43,053 nucleotides of DNA, from positions 1-43,053 of the forward strand of contig CAJXFK010000009.1 in assembly GCA_913052575.1 (NCBI GenBank), read 5' to 3'. Below, piece by piece: positions 18,458 through 27,878 of this stretch. Under the pieces are notes generated by a model. That model did no database searches and had not been told where the DNA came from. It saw nothing but the letters and a program-made list of their open reading frames with translations. Positions within the stretch are counted from its first letter, which is position 1. The number at the start of each line of letters is the position of its first letter. Source of the DNA: an uncultured Planctomycetaceae bacterium. GTDB taxonomy: Bacteria; Planctomycetota; Planctomycetia; Pirellulales; UBA1268. A program made the translations under genes and the position numbers.

Positions 18458-19585
18458 CTAATAGACTCCAACAGTTGTAGCAGTGGCTAATTTGCTGAAA
18501 GGCCGTACACCACTAATTCCATCCCAAGGGTATTTTGCGTAAGGAAGTTCACGCTCTCCTTCGTCGCGTTCAAGAAAACCAGGGACAAAAGTTTCTTTCG
18601 TGAGTGTCGTCAGTTTGACCCGACCTGTTCCCCCGTACGGCACAACAGAATTCGTGTCGTCGAAGTCGACCACTTCGATCACTGCACGCGGCTGTGGTGA
18701 GTAGTATGCGATTGTATACCCATCTTCTGGAACAACGGGCCGGGAGGCGGCTAGTCCCATTAACGTATTGCCATACGTCGGAGTCATGAATGCACCGTCG
18801 AGGAGTTCTTCAACTGCAAAACGAGTCCACTGAGGAGTGAATTCAGTTCCACCCGAGAAAATCCCTGTGATGCCCGCCTCTCGAATCGTTGTTCCTTTTT
18901 TCTCAAGCGCAATGGCCAACGATTCAAGTAACTTCGGTGTCGTAAACATGCAGCGAATGTCATGGCCGGATTCAAGGACGGTAATAGCTTGATCAATACA
19001 GTGATCTTTGTAGGCCTCTAAGTGCTCCATCCAGCCTTTTTGTATTAATTTGATTACCCACCGTGGGTCGAGATCGATACAAAAGCAGATGCCACCGCGA
19101 TGTTGAGCAAGATGTTCAATCGATAGTCTGAGCCGTCTTGGGCCTGAAGGTCCTAGCATTAACCAATTTGCACCCTTAGGAAAATATTCCTCGGGGAGCG
19201 TTTCGCTGAACTCTTCATAGTCAGTTCGAAAGTCCCGCAGGTTTACTCGTGATTTTGGCGTTCCTGTCGTTCCGCCAGTTTCGAAGACATATGCCGGCTG
19301 TCCAGCGAATCCCTTAGGAATCCAGCGAGTAACCGGACCCCCTCTGAGCCATTCGTCCTCGAAAGCCGGAAACTTCTTCAAATCATCAAAGCAATTCACT
19401 TCTTGAAGAGGATCAAATGACAGTGTTTTTGCGTATTCGAGCCAGAATGGTGAGCCGGTTGAGGGGTGAAAATGCCAGGCAATGATTTCAGCTGTGTGTG
19501 CATCAAGTTTTTCTTTGCTTCGCGCAATACTTTGCTCATCAGCAACATCAAAGACAGGTGTTTTCTCAGTCGTATCTGCAGGCAT
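18458..19585 (-). CDS. Adenylate-forming enzyme, LuxE/EhpF-like
   Basis: 375-aa member of the ANL adenylating superfamily, probably activating a carboxylic acid with ATP for reduction by the neighbouring ALDH. The ATP loop ETGGTTGTPK is at 102-111, SGGTEFTP at 244-251, PTYGNT at 269-274 and a GRVKLTTLTKETF strand at about 321-333. The C-terminal lid domain of full-length ANL enzymes is absent, as in LuxE acyl-protein synthetases and EhpF of phenazine biosynthesis. No cysteine occurs after residue 212, so the C-terminal acyl-carrying cysteine known from LuxE is missing. It is the first gene of a three-gene minus-strand cluster. The substrate is unreadable; aryl and fatty acids are both possible. 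Confidence 0.82.
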   Translation of the reverse strand: MPADTTEKTPVFDVADEQSIARSKEKLDAHTAEIIAWHFHPSTGSPFWLEYAKTLSFDPLQEVNCFDDLKKFPAFEDEWLRGGPVTRWIPKGFAGQPAYVFETGGTTGTPKSRVNLRDFRTDYEEFSETLPEEYFPKGANWLMLGPSGPRRLRLSIEHLAQHRGGICFCIDLDPRWVIKLIQKGWMEHLEAYKDHCIDQAITVLESGHDIRCMFTTPKLLESLAIALEKKGTTIREAGITGIFSGGTEFTPQWTRFAVEELLDGAFMTPTYGNTLMGLAASRPVVPEDGYTIAYYSPQPRAVIEVVDFDDTNSVVPYGGTGRVKLTTLTKETFVPGFLERDEGERELPYAKYPWDGISGVRPFSKLATATTVGVY

Positions 19586-19737
19586 CGTGTTAGCTCTTTC
19601 GGATATACAGTAACCGTTTTGGAAACGTTTCTACTGGTAGGGAAATGAGTTGGATTGCGAAGGGGCGGGTGACCGTGGTCCGTCTTTGTTGTAGTCGTTT
19701 GATCACACTATGGCGACCTGGCTAAGCAGCCGGTGGT

Positions 19738-20205
19738 CTAGTTCTGGTTTTCGTCATCTGGCATTGCGAGTTGACTCAGGAGTTGCATAACGCCATTAAA
19801 GTGGGCCAACCGTGGTCCGTAGCGATCGATAAACTCCCCTAGTGCATATTCACTGTCGGTAAAGTCATCAGCGCTTTCAGCTGCCTCTTCGGCAAGAGTT
19901 GTCAGAAAGTCAGTGTGAACGTGGGATAATCCTTTCGCGGCTTTCCGGCACGCTTGTGCAACGTAGGGATTGTTCTCCCGCCACGCCTGCAACTCAGCTG
20001 CTCGCTGCCGCTGCTGGAAAGAGACATGCTTCAATACTTCACCAAGAAGTTCACAGGATTTCTTCTGGACAAGGAGCATCTCTTTCAAAAGGGTCGCCAC
20101 TTCTGGCTGTGAGTTGGCAACTTTTTGTTGTGGGATGGTTGCATCTGGAGAATCTTTGGTTGACGTTATGTCAATTTGTGTGCAGTGTGATGGCAGGTCA
20201 GGCAT
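19738..20205 (-). CDS. Conserved-looking hypothetical protein
   Basis: A protein of 155 aa from ATG 20205, or 176 aa from a GTG at 20268; neither start has a clear Shine-Dalgarno. I do not recognise the family. The middle (VATLLKEMLLVQKKSCELLGEV onward) is helical and likely coiled coil; the C-terminal half is acidic, with SADDFTDSEYALGEFIDRYG. No signal peptide or membrane segment is seen, so it is probably cytoplasmic. It is divergent from the next unknown gene, which itself precedes a SNF2-type helicase. Amino-acid composition and codon use look like a real gene. No function is proposed. Confidence 0.7.
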   Translation of the reverse strand: MPDLPSHCTQIDITSTKDSPDATIPQQKVANSQPEVATLLKEMLLVQKKSCELLGEVLKHVSFQQRQRAAELQAWRENNPYVAQACRKAAKGLSHVHTDFLTTLAEEAAESADDFTDSEYALGEFIDRYGPRLAHFNGVMQLLSQLAMPDDENQN

Positions 20206-20434
20206 TTCAAGGGTCTCGGGGCGGCAGTGGAAACACAGTCTTGATTGGGTTGTGAGAGAAGGTCTCACCCAGTTTGATCGTATCCATTCTTGTCATGTGG
20301 GCCAAATGGTGAGGTCCGTAATGCCGTTGTAACCCCTACAAACTGCTCCACTTAGCGCAATCGAAGGTTTTCCAACACCAGACATTCAAGACTCTTCCGT
20401 GTTCTCCCGATGGAGTGTGGCGGCGGGAGAAAAA

Positions 20435-21019
20435 ATGACAGAACCGTCGGAGGCAGCTTGTGGCATTCGTTACAAGCTACCAGTCACGTTCCTCTGGAGT
20501 TCGCCGATGGTCTCGAGTGTGGTCTCGTCGCACGATATGACGTTTGGTTTTTTGACAGTCTGCGACACTTCGAGTGCTGGCATGTTTGGGGGGTACTTGC
20601 TGGTTGATATCTCAGGTCGGCCACTTGAGTTTCACTGTACGGCTCCATTACGGGTGACCCGAGCACAGGAGATTTTGTACGGAGCCACGCTACAGCGTCA
20701 TTTGCATGGTGAGCAAATCGGAGGCCCTCTTTTAAAAGCAACGCAGTTGTCGCCGGTGGCTGTGCTTACAGACCGAGAGTCATTGCTGCATTCGCGTTCT
20801 CATGGTGAAAGTCCAGTCGTTGCGATTCAGGAAATACATGAGGGAGAGCAGGGGGATTCAGATTTTCACCTGGGAGCATTTCAGTTGCGTCCTCATGAGG
20901 ATGATCTGCCGAACATCAATCAACTTCGAGATTACTTCGAAGAGCTTTCTTCAAGTATTGAATTAGCTGAACCGTTTGAACGTATTCGCGCTGCAATCGA
21001 TGAAGCTCAGCACCACTGA
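20435..21019 (+). CDS. Conserved-looking hypothetical protein upstream of a SNF2-type helicase
   Basis: 194 aa from ATG 20435, which has GGGAGA about 6 nt upstream; a GTG 12 codons earlier (20399) is the alternative. The N-terminal half contains SSAGMFGGYLLVDISGRPLE and FHCTAPLRVTRAQEILYG, blocks I associate with a planctomycete protein family of unknown function. The C-terminal half is acidic with a helical end. No signal or membrane segment. The helicase gene begins 39 bp after its stop on the same strand, so the two are probably cotranscribed and may act together on DNA or chromatin-like substrates. That link is inference from position only. Confidence 0.75.
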   Translation: MTEPSEAACGIRYKLPVTFLWSSPMVSSVVSSHDMTFGFLTVCDTSSAGMFGGYLLVDISGRPLEFHCTAPLRVTRAQEILYGATLQRHLHGEQIGGPLLKATQLSPVAVLTDRESLLHSRSHGESPVVAIQEIHEGEQGDSDFHLGAFQLRPHEDDLPNINQLRDYFEELSSSIELAEPFERIRAAIDEAQHH

Positions 21020-21058
21020 TCAATAAGTCTTTCAATCGGAATATTAGATAAGCATATT

Positions 21059-22813
21059 ATGCCATCATTCGACTCTGAACGATCAGGGAGACGTGTTGAA
21101 ATTCGGTCGGAGGAGTGTTGTGCTTTACCTTCAGAAGTTACAAGCGTGAAGTCTCTGCTTCTGCCCACAAGCCAGACTCTCCAAGTACCTGTGCGGGCAA
21201 GCCCGGTTGAATTGTATGAAGTGCCACTGTTGCATCAGCCAGCGCGGGTTATAAGCCATCGTTTTACAAATGCTGCGCCCTTGACTCCGGAGGCTTCTGT
21301 TTCGGAGGCTCGGAGTTCTACAAGTTCAGGTAAAGTACGTACCGCGAGTACACGAAAACGAACTCGTGTTCAGCCGCCGCAAGATATTGTGAAATTATCA
21401 GAGCGGCTTTTTTATCTTTTACAGCCAGATCTTGAAACACTTTTGGCTGGTTGTCACCTGTCTTTTCCTCATGACCCATTTCCTTTTCAGTTTGATGGAA
21501 TGGCTTTCCTGCTACCTCGCTTCGGAGGGATTCTTGCTGATGAAATGGGGCTTGGGAAATCAATGCAGGCAATTTCGTCACTTCGCTTGCTGATTCATTC
21601 AGGGCAAGCTCGTAATGTGCTTATTATCTGCCCAAAGGGTCTTGTTTCAAATTGGGTGCGAGAGTTGTCGGTCTGGGCACCCGAGCTTGTTGTTGGTGTG
21701 ATTGCAGGCGATCCGGAACGGCGTCAGTGGCAGTGGTCATTGCAGGATGTGCCGGTGAAGGTCGCGCACTACGAAGCAGTGATTCGTGATCGTTCCCTTC
21801 TCGATGAAATGAGATCAGAATTCGATCTGGTAATTCTTGATGAAGCGCAGCGGATCAAAAATCGTTCAAGCCAGACGAGCCAGGCAATATGCTCTCTTTC
21901 TCGGAAACGTTCGTGGGCACTCACAGGGACGCCTGTTGAAAATCGATCAGAAGATCTCGTGGGTATTTTTGAGTTTGTTGCTCCCGGACAGGTTCATGAT
22001 GGCATGTCTCCTCGGGTTCTCGGTGCTGCGGCAAAGGGGCATTGCCTGAGGCGAACGAAAGATAAGGTTCTAGAGGACATGCCCCCTCGCCTTGATTCAG
22101 ATCGGCATATAGAACTCTCAAGTGAACAGCGAGAAACGTATCGGCGAGCTGAGGAAGAAGGTGTTCTTCGGCTGTCTGAAATGGGGCAGGAAGCAACGAT
22201 TCAGCATGTTTTCGAACTCGTTCTTCGTCTGAAGCAGATTTGTAATTTCGATACTGCAACTGGTACGAGTACAAAAACTGAATGTCTTGCCGCCGAACTT
22301 GAAGAAGTTCAGGCAAGTGGGCGAAAGGCGATCGTTTTTAGTCAGTGGGTTCAGACCCTCTCTCGTCTTCGTGAACGCTTGGATCAATTTGGGCCGCTTG
22401 AATATCATGGCGGCATGTCTACTTCGGCTCGAGATGCCGCTATCGAATCATTTCGAAATAACAGTCAGCATTCTGTGCTCCTGCTTTCCTATGGTGCAGG
22501 AGCCGTTGGACTCAATTTGCAGTTTTCACAATATGTGTTTCTGTTTGATCGGTGGTGGAATCCAGCGATAGAGGATCAGGCAATTAATCGTGCGCATCGA
22601 ATCGGAGCTGCGGGCGCGGTGACAGTTACAAAGTTTCTTTCAGTCGGTACTATCGAAGAGCGGATCGATGAAGTGTTGGCTCGGAAACGAAACCTTTCAG
22701 ATGTTATTCTGTCTGAGGCGGAGCCAGAGCCAGCGGCAAGTATGTCGGCCGAGGATATTTTTTCACTATTTGATCTGAAGCTGCCGAAGCAACTGACGCG
22801 GCGAGCTGCCTAG
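21059..22813 (+). CDS. SNF2/SWI2-type DEAD/DEAH-box helicase
   Basis: 584-aa superfamily 2 ATPase that probably translocates on double-stranded DNA. After a variable N-terminus of about 120 residues, the motor begins at FQFDGMAFLLPRFGGILADE and includes Walker A DEMGLGKS, motif II DEAQRIKNRSS, motif III SWALTGTPVENR, then the second RecA lobe with VFSQWVQTL, LLSYGAGAVGLNLQ and motif VI DQAINRAHRIGAAG. This ordering is typical of bacterial SNF2 proteins such as RapA-like or HepA-like enzymes, but no dedicated zinc-finger or SWIM domain is seen. Upstream it is paired with an unknown gene. A weak hairpin terminator follows. Cellular role unknown. Confidence 0.93.
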   Translation: MPSFDSERSGRRVEIRSEECCALPSEVTSVKSLLLPTSQTLQVPVRASPVELYEVPLLHQPARVISHRFTNAAPLTPEASVSEARSSTSSGKVRTASTRKRTRVQPPQDIVKLSERLFYLLQPDLETLLAGCHLSFPHDPFPFQFDGMAFLLPRFGGILADEMGLGKSMQAISSLRLLIHSGQARNVLIICPKGLVSNWVRELSVWAPELVVGVIAGDPERRQWQWSLQDVPVKVAHYEAVIRDRSLLDEMRSEFDLVILDEAQRIKNRSSQTSQAICSLSRKRSWALTGTPVENRSEDLVGIFEFVAPGQVHDGMSPRVLGAAAKGHCLRRTKDKVLEDMPPRLDSDRHIELSSEQRETYRRAEEEGVLRLSEMGQEATIQHVFELVLRLKQICNFDTATGTSTKTECLAAELEEVQASGRKAIVFSQWVQTLSRLRERLDQFGPLEYHGGMSTSARDAAIESFRNNSQHSVLLLSYGAGAVGLNLQFSQYVFLFDRWWNPAIEDQAINRAHRIGAAGAVTVTKFLSVGTIEERIDEVLARKRNLSDVILSEAEPEPAASMSAEDIFSLFDLKLPKQLTRRAA

Positions 22814-22819
22814 TCTTGG

Positions 22820-22840
22820 CTGCCTGATTGAGGCAGTTTT
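22820..22840 (+). terminator. Probable intrinsic terminator after the helicase gene
   Basis: A 6-bp GC-rich stem CTGCCT / AGGCAG with a GATTG loop is followed at once by TTTT, 7 nt beyond the helicase stop codon. The U-tract is short, so termination may be partial, which would allow read-through toward mnmG 126 bp downstream. Confidence 0.5.
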
Positions 22841-22965
22841 CCGTATTCCTCGTACGGCTCACTAATTCGCTAGATTCAGTATTCTCTGGAAGTCGATCCC
22901 AGACGATATCTTCAGTCACTAGAATCAATTACGATATAGGTGTTTTATCTACGAAGGTCTATTGA

Positions 22966-24810
22966 ATGTCTGCTATCTATAACTTTGACGTTGTGGTTAT
23001 CGGAGGAGGGCACGCCGGTGTTGAAGCGGCTGCTGCTGCGGCTCGTCTTGGGGCTCGTACGGCCCTTCTTACCGCAAACTGCGACACCGTTGGCCAGATG
23101 AGTTGTAACCCTGCCATTGGTGGTGTTGGGAAAGGGCAGTTAGTGCGAGAAGTCGATGCACTTGGTGGTCTTATGGGATCTGCCATAGACGCTAGTGGTA
23201 TTCAATATCGAGTATTAAATCGTTCAAAAGGTCCGGCAATGCATGGGCCTCGCGCACAGGCTGATAAGCGGCACTACCAGATGGAAGTAAAGCATCTCGT
23301 TGAGTCGACGCCCAATCTTGTACTTCGGCAAGAAGTGATTGAAGGTCTTCGTTTTGAAGGTGGTAATAACGCGGGTGGAGCCGGTTCGAAGCGACGGATA
23401 ACAGGTGTCATTGCTCGTGGTGGTATTGAGTACCACGCCGAAGCTGTTGTGCTTACTACAGGAACATTTCTGCAAGCCGTCATGCACACTGGTGAAGCTC
23501 AAACACCTGGTGGCCGAGCAGGGGAGGGAACAACTGCTGGGGTGAGTCATGCCCTTCAGGATATTGGTTTTCGTCTTGATCGATTTAAGACAGGTACACC
23601 ATGTCGGCTGCACGGTGGAACAATTGATACGAAGCACTTGCAAGAGCAGCCTGGAGACGAAGTTCCACAGCAGTTTTCTTTTCTTACAGACTCAATTAGG
23701 CGGGAACAGCTCTCATGTTGGATTACTCGGACAACCCCTGAAATTCATGAAGTTATCCGTCAGAATCTTCATCGTGCGCCGATGTACAGTGGTCAGATCA
23801 ATTCGCGTGGTCCACGTTACTGCCCAAGCATTGAGGACAAGGTTGTTCGTTTTTCGGACAAGGAAAGCCATCAGATTTTTCTTGAGCCCGAGGGATATCG
23901 GACTCATGAAGTGTATGTAAATGGCATTTCTACAAGTCTGCCACGAGACGTGCAAGACGTCATCATTCGAATGATTCCAGGACTCGAGCAAGCAGAAATA
24001 ATGCGGTATGGCTACGCAGTGGAGTACGATTATGCGCCACCAGATCAGCTCACTCTAAGTCTTGAGAGCAAGCCTATGTCAGGACTTTTTCTTGCAGGGC
24101 AGATAAACGGTACAACTGGATATGAAGAGGCGGCTGCGCAAGGACTTGTGGCTGGCACAAACGCTGCGTTGTTTTTGAAACAGGCAGAGCCGATGATTCT
24201 CTCAAGGGAAGAGTCGTATATTGGTGTCTTGATTGATGACCTCGTGACGCGTGGTGTTGATGAACCGTATCGTATGTTTACGAGTCGGGCAGAGCATCGA
24301 CTTGCGCTGCGGCATGATAATGCTGACAGGCGACTCACTCCAGTTGCCCACAGGTTAGGTCTTGCCGAGTCTGCTCGTGTAAGCCGTTTACAGCAAAAGC
24401 TCGTCGAGATTGAGTCTGTAATGGGCACTTTGAACGACCACCGCGTAAACGGAGTGACTCTTGCTGATTTGCTCAAGCGGCCGGAAGTGACATGGAAAAA
24501 TTGCCTTGAGATGCTTCCGTCTTTGTCTTCCGTGTCGCATGAAGTTGCTGTTCAGATTGAAAATGATATTCGGTATGCGGGATACCTGCGTGTTGAACAA
24601 CAGCGGATCGAGCGACGTCGACAGCATGGAGAAAAGTCGATTCCAGAAGGCTTTGATTACTGTCGAGTGAGGCATCTTCGGGCTGAGGCTCGTGAAAAGC
24701 TTGAACAAATAAGACCTTGTACATTGAGCCAGGCGGGTCGTGTAAGCGGTATTACCCCGTCGGATCTTACCCAGATTCTGTTACACCTTGATCAGCCGGG
24801 CCGGGCATGA
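22966..24810 (+). CDS. mnmG: tRNA uridine-5-carboxymethylaminomethyl modification enzyme, FAD-binding subunit
   Basis: Works with MnmE to place the cmnm5 group on U34 of several tRNAs. The 614-aa product is the normal length. The FAD-binding Rossmann motif [17 protein letters not shown] is at the N-terminus, followed by the family signatures [30 protein letters not shown] and [13 protein letters not shown]. Later blocks [16 protein letters not shown] and [20 protein letters not shown] are diagnostic of MnmG. The start ATG 22966 has GAAGG upstream. The GT4 glycosyltransferase gene follows 16 bp after the stop, so they may share a transcript, though their functions do not suggest a link. mnmE is not in the window. 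Confidence 0.98.
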   Translation: MSAIYNFDVVVIGGGHAGVEAAAAAARLGARTALLTANCDTVGQMSCNPAIGGVGKGQLVREVDALGGLMGSAIDASGIQYRVLNRSKGPAMHGPRAQADKRHYQMEVKHLVESTPNLVLRQEVIEGLRFEGGNNAGGAGSKRRITGVIARGGIEYHAEAVVLTTGTFLQAVMHTGEAQTPGGRAGEGTTAGVSHALQDIGFRLDRFKTGTPCRLHGGTIDTKHLQEQPGDEVPQQFSFLTDSIRREQLSCWITRTTPEIHEVIRQNLHRAPMYSGQINSRGPRYCPSIEDKVVRFSDKESHQIFLEPEGYRTHEVYVNGISTSLPRDVQDVIIRMIPGLEQAEIMRYGYAVEYDYAPPDQLTLSLESKPMSGLFLAGQINGTTGYEEAAAQGLVAGTNAALFLKQAEPMILSREESYIGVLIDDLVTRGVDEPYRMFTSRAEHRLALRHDNADRRLTPVAHRLGLAESARVSRLQQKLVEIESVMGTLNDHRVNGVTLADLLKRPEVTWKNCLEMLPSLSSVSHEVAVQIENDIRYAGYLRVEQQRIERRRQHGEKSIPEGFDYCRVRHLRAEAREKLEQIRPCTLSQAGRVSGITPSDLTQILLHLDQPGRA

Positions 24811-24826
24811 AAGTGAGCGTTGATTT

Positions 24827-26137
24827 GTGAAGATTGTTCAGATCACAGCTGGCGCAGGAGGTCGACTGTGCGGTTCATGCCTTCATGATAATGCGCTCGT
24901 ACGAGCTCTTCGTCAGCGGGATCGAGATGCCATGCTGGTACCTGCGTACGTCCCCACAACTTCTGATGAAGAAAATGTTGCAGAGCCAATTGTTGTGATG
25001 GGAGGAGTAAACGTCTTTTTGCAACAAAATTCATCTTTTTTTCGCCATACACCTCGTTGGATTGACTGGTTTTTTGATCGACCATTTCTTCTACGAGCGT
25101 TATCCCGTTGGAGTGGGAATGCCCGTCCTGCTGATCTCGGTCCGCTGACTGCTTCTTCATTACGTGGTGAGAACGGTTGTCAGCGAAAAGAGGTAAATCG
25201 TCTGGCAGAGTGGTTGGCTCGTGATGTCAGACCTGATGTCGTCCACCTCTCAAATGTGCTTCTTCTTGGGTTAGCCAAAACAATACGGAGAGCGACCGGT
25301 GCATCAATTGTTGTCACACTTTCTGGTGAAGATCTTTTTATTTCACAATTACCTGAGCCGTACCAACGCGAAGTAAGAGATCTGCTTATTGAAAGAGCAG
25401 GCGACGTGGATCGTTTTATCGCATTAAATACACCGTATGCCGATAGGATGCGGGAGATTCTCTGCTTTGAAAAAGACCGCGTTTCGGTTATCCCACACGG
25501 AATTGATCCAGATGGTTTTCCCAATAATGCACCGGATCTCATGGTTCGGAAAGCGTCACGGGGAAATCGTAGAGTTATTGGGTACCTTGCAAGGGCATGT
25601 CCTGAAAAAGGGCTTGATCAAGTGATTCAGGCGACAGCCCTTCTTGTAGAAAGAGGCATGGATGTTGAATTGGTAGCGGCAGGGGCAACTATTCCGGCAG
25701 AGGAGGAGTACTTGTCGGGGTGTCATCGATTGGCTGAAGAACTAGGGATATCGCACCGGTTTCACTGGCAAGGTCAGATTGACCGAAATTCCAAAATGAA
25801 GCTGTTAAACGAGATCGATGTGTTCGTGATGCCAACACCCGTGCCTGAGGCGAAGGGAATTCCTGTTATTGAGGCAATGGCAGCAGGTGTGCCAGTTGTC
25901 GCATCTGCGTCTGGAGCGTTTCCCGAACTGCTAGGAATTCAGGAGTCATTGCCTGCGGGCGAGGTGCATGTACCAGGTGACATTATTGATCTTACTCGCT
26001 GTATAGAGAAAGTGCTTCGTGATGCAACACTCGCAGCCGAACTCGGTCTGGCTGGACACACTCGGGTCACCCAACGGTACCAGTCTCATCATATGGCAGC
26101 AGCGCACGAGTCTCTTTATGAAGCGATGCAAAAGTAG
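24827..26137 (+). CDS. Glycosyltransferase family 4 protein
   Basis: 436-aa GT-B-fold glycosyltransferase, transferring a sugar from a nucleotide-sugar donor, probably for envelope polysaccharide or glycolipid. It starts with GTG (VKIVQITAGAGGRLCGSC), with the acceptor-side glycine loop; a separate ATG would lose this. The linker SVIPHGIDPDGF, the donor-side strand RRVIGYLARACPEKGLDQVI and the E-x7-E-like PTPVPEAKGIPVIEAMAAG are typical of GT4. No membrane segment. It lies 16 bp behind mnmG. Neither donor nor acceptor can be told; no other polysaccharide genes adjoin it. Confidence 0.9.
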   Translation: MKIVQITAGAGGRLCGSCLHDNALVRALRQRDRDAMLVPAYVPTTSDEENVAEPIVVMGGVNVFLQQNSSFFRHTPRWIDWFFDRPFLLRALSRWSGNARPADLGPLTASSLRGENGCQRKEVNRLAEWLARDVRPDVVHLSNVLLLGLAKTIRRATGASIVVTLSGEDLFISQLPEPYQREVRDLLIERAGDVDRFIALNTPYADRMREILCFEKDRVSVIPHGIDPDGFPNNAPDLMVRKASRGNRRVIGYLARACPEKGLDQVIQATALLVERGMDVELVAAGATIPAEEEYLSGCHRLAEELGISHRFHWQGQIDRNSKMKLLNEIDVFVMPTPVPEAKGIPVIEAMAAGVPVVASASGAFPELLGIQESLPAGEVHVPGDIIDLTRCIEKVLRDATLAAELGLAGHTRVTQRYQSHHMAAAHESLYEAMQK

Positions 26138-26153
26138 GCGTGGTGTCGGTGGA

Positions 26154-26179
26154 GCAAATACCAAAGTGATGGTATCTGC
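26154..26179. other. Hairpin between convergent glycosyltransferase and TerC genes
   Basis: GCAAATACCA (26154-26163) pairs with TGGTATCTGC (26170-26179) around a 6-nt loop, with a single mismatch. It lies 17 nt after the glycosyltransferase stop. Neither strand has a T tract right behind it, so a terminator call is weak; it may still limit read-through or stabilise the transcript end. Confidence 0.35.
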
Positions 26180-26220
26180 AAAACAAACATGAGAGCCGGG
26201 GTTGCCTGTTTTGAAAACCA

Positions 26221-27411
26221 TCAAACGTTTTTTTCGTCTGCTGGCGAGGCACTTGTTTGTTTTTTGGTATCTGGTGATTGAGTCTCGGGAAACAAGAGAG
26301 ATGCAGCAACGCTCGTTCCAATAAGGCCAATAATGGCAAGGAGAGAAGCCCATGGTGGCACAAGGTGACCTTGTGCGTGGGCATCCCAGCCGCCCATTTC
26401 CGCAAACCACTCTGTGTGATGGGCAGCCTCAGCAATCATTTTTCCACCAACAAAAACGAGGACAGCTGATAGCCCGTAATTAAGAAAGCGGAAAAGATCC
26501 ATCACTCCAGCTAATAGAAAATACAGTGCACGTAGTCCAAGTATGGCAAAGACATTTGAGGTGAATACCACGAATCGAAAATAGTGAGCATGCTGATCGA
26601 CAACCCCGAAGATTGCAGGAACACTGTCGACCGCAAAGAGCACATCAGTGCTCTCAACAACAAGAAGTACAAGAAACAGAGGAGTTGCAACCCAGCGGCC
26701 ACCCTCCTCGACAAAGAATCGGTCGCCAGCAGGCGTGGTTGTAACAGGGAGGAATTTTCGGAAAAATTTGAGGAGAATATTGTCTTCGGGGTGCACATCT
26801 CCACTTGAGAACGCAAGCTTCAGGCCCGTGTAGACCAGAAATCCACCGAAAAGCCACAGGATGCCTTGGAAGCGTTCAACCAATTCAGCACCCACCAGAA
26901 CAAAAGTGAGTCGCATAAGAACAGCACCAAGAATTCCCCAAAACAAAACGCGGTACTGGTATTTCAGGGGCACGCCGAAGTAGCCAAAAACTACGGCGAA
27001 GACAAAAACATTATCCATCGACAGGGACCATTCGACCAAATACCCCGTCAGGAACTCCACGGCCGCAGCACTACCGAGCCACCACCAAATGACACCGTTA
27101 AAGGAGAAGGCAAGAGTTGACCAGACACATGTCCAGAAGGCACTCTCTGACAAGGATGGTTCGCGAGAATGTTTATGGAAAACAGTGAGGTCAAGCACGA
27201 GCAAGACTGAGACAAAAATTGCGAACGCTGCCCAGTGAAACATTTGGATCGGGCTGTCTGATGGAGTCGCCGCAGCTGGTAACTCCGCGACCGCAATGAG
27301 CGTGTGCAGTCCAGTCAAGTTGAGTTGTGCCAGAGTACCGGAAAGAGCAGCGACCACGTTGGTGTAGGATCCTTTGTGTCTTGCTAAGAAAAGAAGAATG
27401 CCCGATGGCAC
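26221..27411 (-). CDS. TerC/Alx-family integral membrane protein
   Basis: Polytopic inner-membrane protein of the TerC/Alx family, linked in other bacteria to manganese efflux and metal/tellurite tolerance. Family landmarks: LVLDLTVFHK in the first helix, YLVEWSLSMDNVFVFAVVF with the acidic SxDN motif, and LVVESTDVLFAVDSVPAIFG with the conserved Glu and Asp residues in the membrane. About seven to nine hydrophobic segments are visible. The full frame starts with a GTG at 27411 and gives 396 aa; an internal ATG at 27243 (MFHWAAF) would give a family-typical 340 aa, so the start is uncertain. The small gene upstream ends 17 bp before. No yybP-ykoY-type manganese riboswitch is seen in the short upstream gap. 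Confidence 0.92.
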   Translation of the reverse strand: MPSGILLFLARHKGSYTNVVAALSGTLAQLNLTGLHTLIAVAELPAAATPSDSPIQMFHWAAFAIFVSVLLVLDLTVFHKHSREPSLSESAFWTCVWSTLAFSFNGVIWWWLGSAAAVEFLTGYLVEWSLSMDNVFVFAVVFGYFGVPLKYQYRVLFWGILGAVLMRLTFVLVGAELVERFQGILWLFGGFLVYTGLKLAFSSGDVHPEDNILLKFFRKFLPVTTTPAGDRFFVEEGGRWVATPLFLVLLVVESTDVLFAVDSVPAIFGVVDQHAHYFRFVVFTSNVFAILGLRALYFLLAGVMDLFRFLNYGLSAVLVFVGGKMIAEAAHHTEWFAEMGGWDAHAQGHLVPPWASLLAIIGLIGTSVAASLLFPETQSPDTKKQTSASPADEKNV

Positions 27412-27428
27412 AGAATCCTATCAGACCG

Positions 27429-27878
27429 TCACTCATCTGATGAGGGGTTATTTCCAATGGTCTCTCGAATAAAACTTGTGACCATAGCCTTGAAAACGTG
27501 GTGTAAACGACTCCAGTCACGATCTTCAGCCTGGCAAAAAACGATGTAACAGGCAGTTGGTGTGTTGAGACAGCGAACTTCAGCCGTATTCGTCAAATCA
27601 AGATATGAAAAGTTGAAATCAGCGCCAGAAAGGCTTGTTCCGAAAACATCATCGGATCGAGGGTACACCTCAAGATCTGGGTATTCTCCGCGTAGTTGGT
27701 CGCCCGTCGCATCAATGAGATGTTGCGAATCTGCACCAAGTGGCTGCCTGCTCAGGGACCAAAAAGCCCCGTCAGGGGCTGATACGGTGATGCCATACGC
27801 ACCATCAGGGGAGGTGTCTTCCTCGATTGCCCAGTTGTCAGGGTATTCGAAGTGAATCCCGTTTCGGTTGAATTCCAT
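27429..27878 (-). CDS. Small conserved-looking protein, PsbP/DUF1795-like shape
   Basis: 149 aa from ATG 27878. The opening FNRNGIHFEYPDNWAIEEDT, followed by repeated beta-strand-like segments and an aromatic-rich C-terminal helix (WSRLHHVFKAMVTSFI), resembles the PsbP/DUF1795-type fold in layout; this is a weak resemblance, not a motif match. No signal peptide. It is 17 bp upstream of the TerC gene on the same strand and divergent from flhA. Function unknown. Confidence 0.75.
   Translation of the reverse strand: MEFNRNGIHFEYPDNWAIEEDTSPDGAYGITVSAPDGAFWSLSRQPLGADSQHLIDATGDQLRGEYPDLEVYPRSDDVFGTSLSGADFNFSYLDLTNTAEVRCLNTPTACYIVFCQAEDRDWSRLHHVFKAMVTSFIRETIGNNPSSDE

Noticed and set aside
26138-26220. 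Rho-independent terminator between the glycosyltransferase and TerC genes
   Set aside because: The hairpin at 26154-26179 has no T tract on either strand, so it is listed only as a hairpin.
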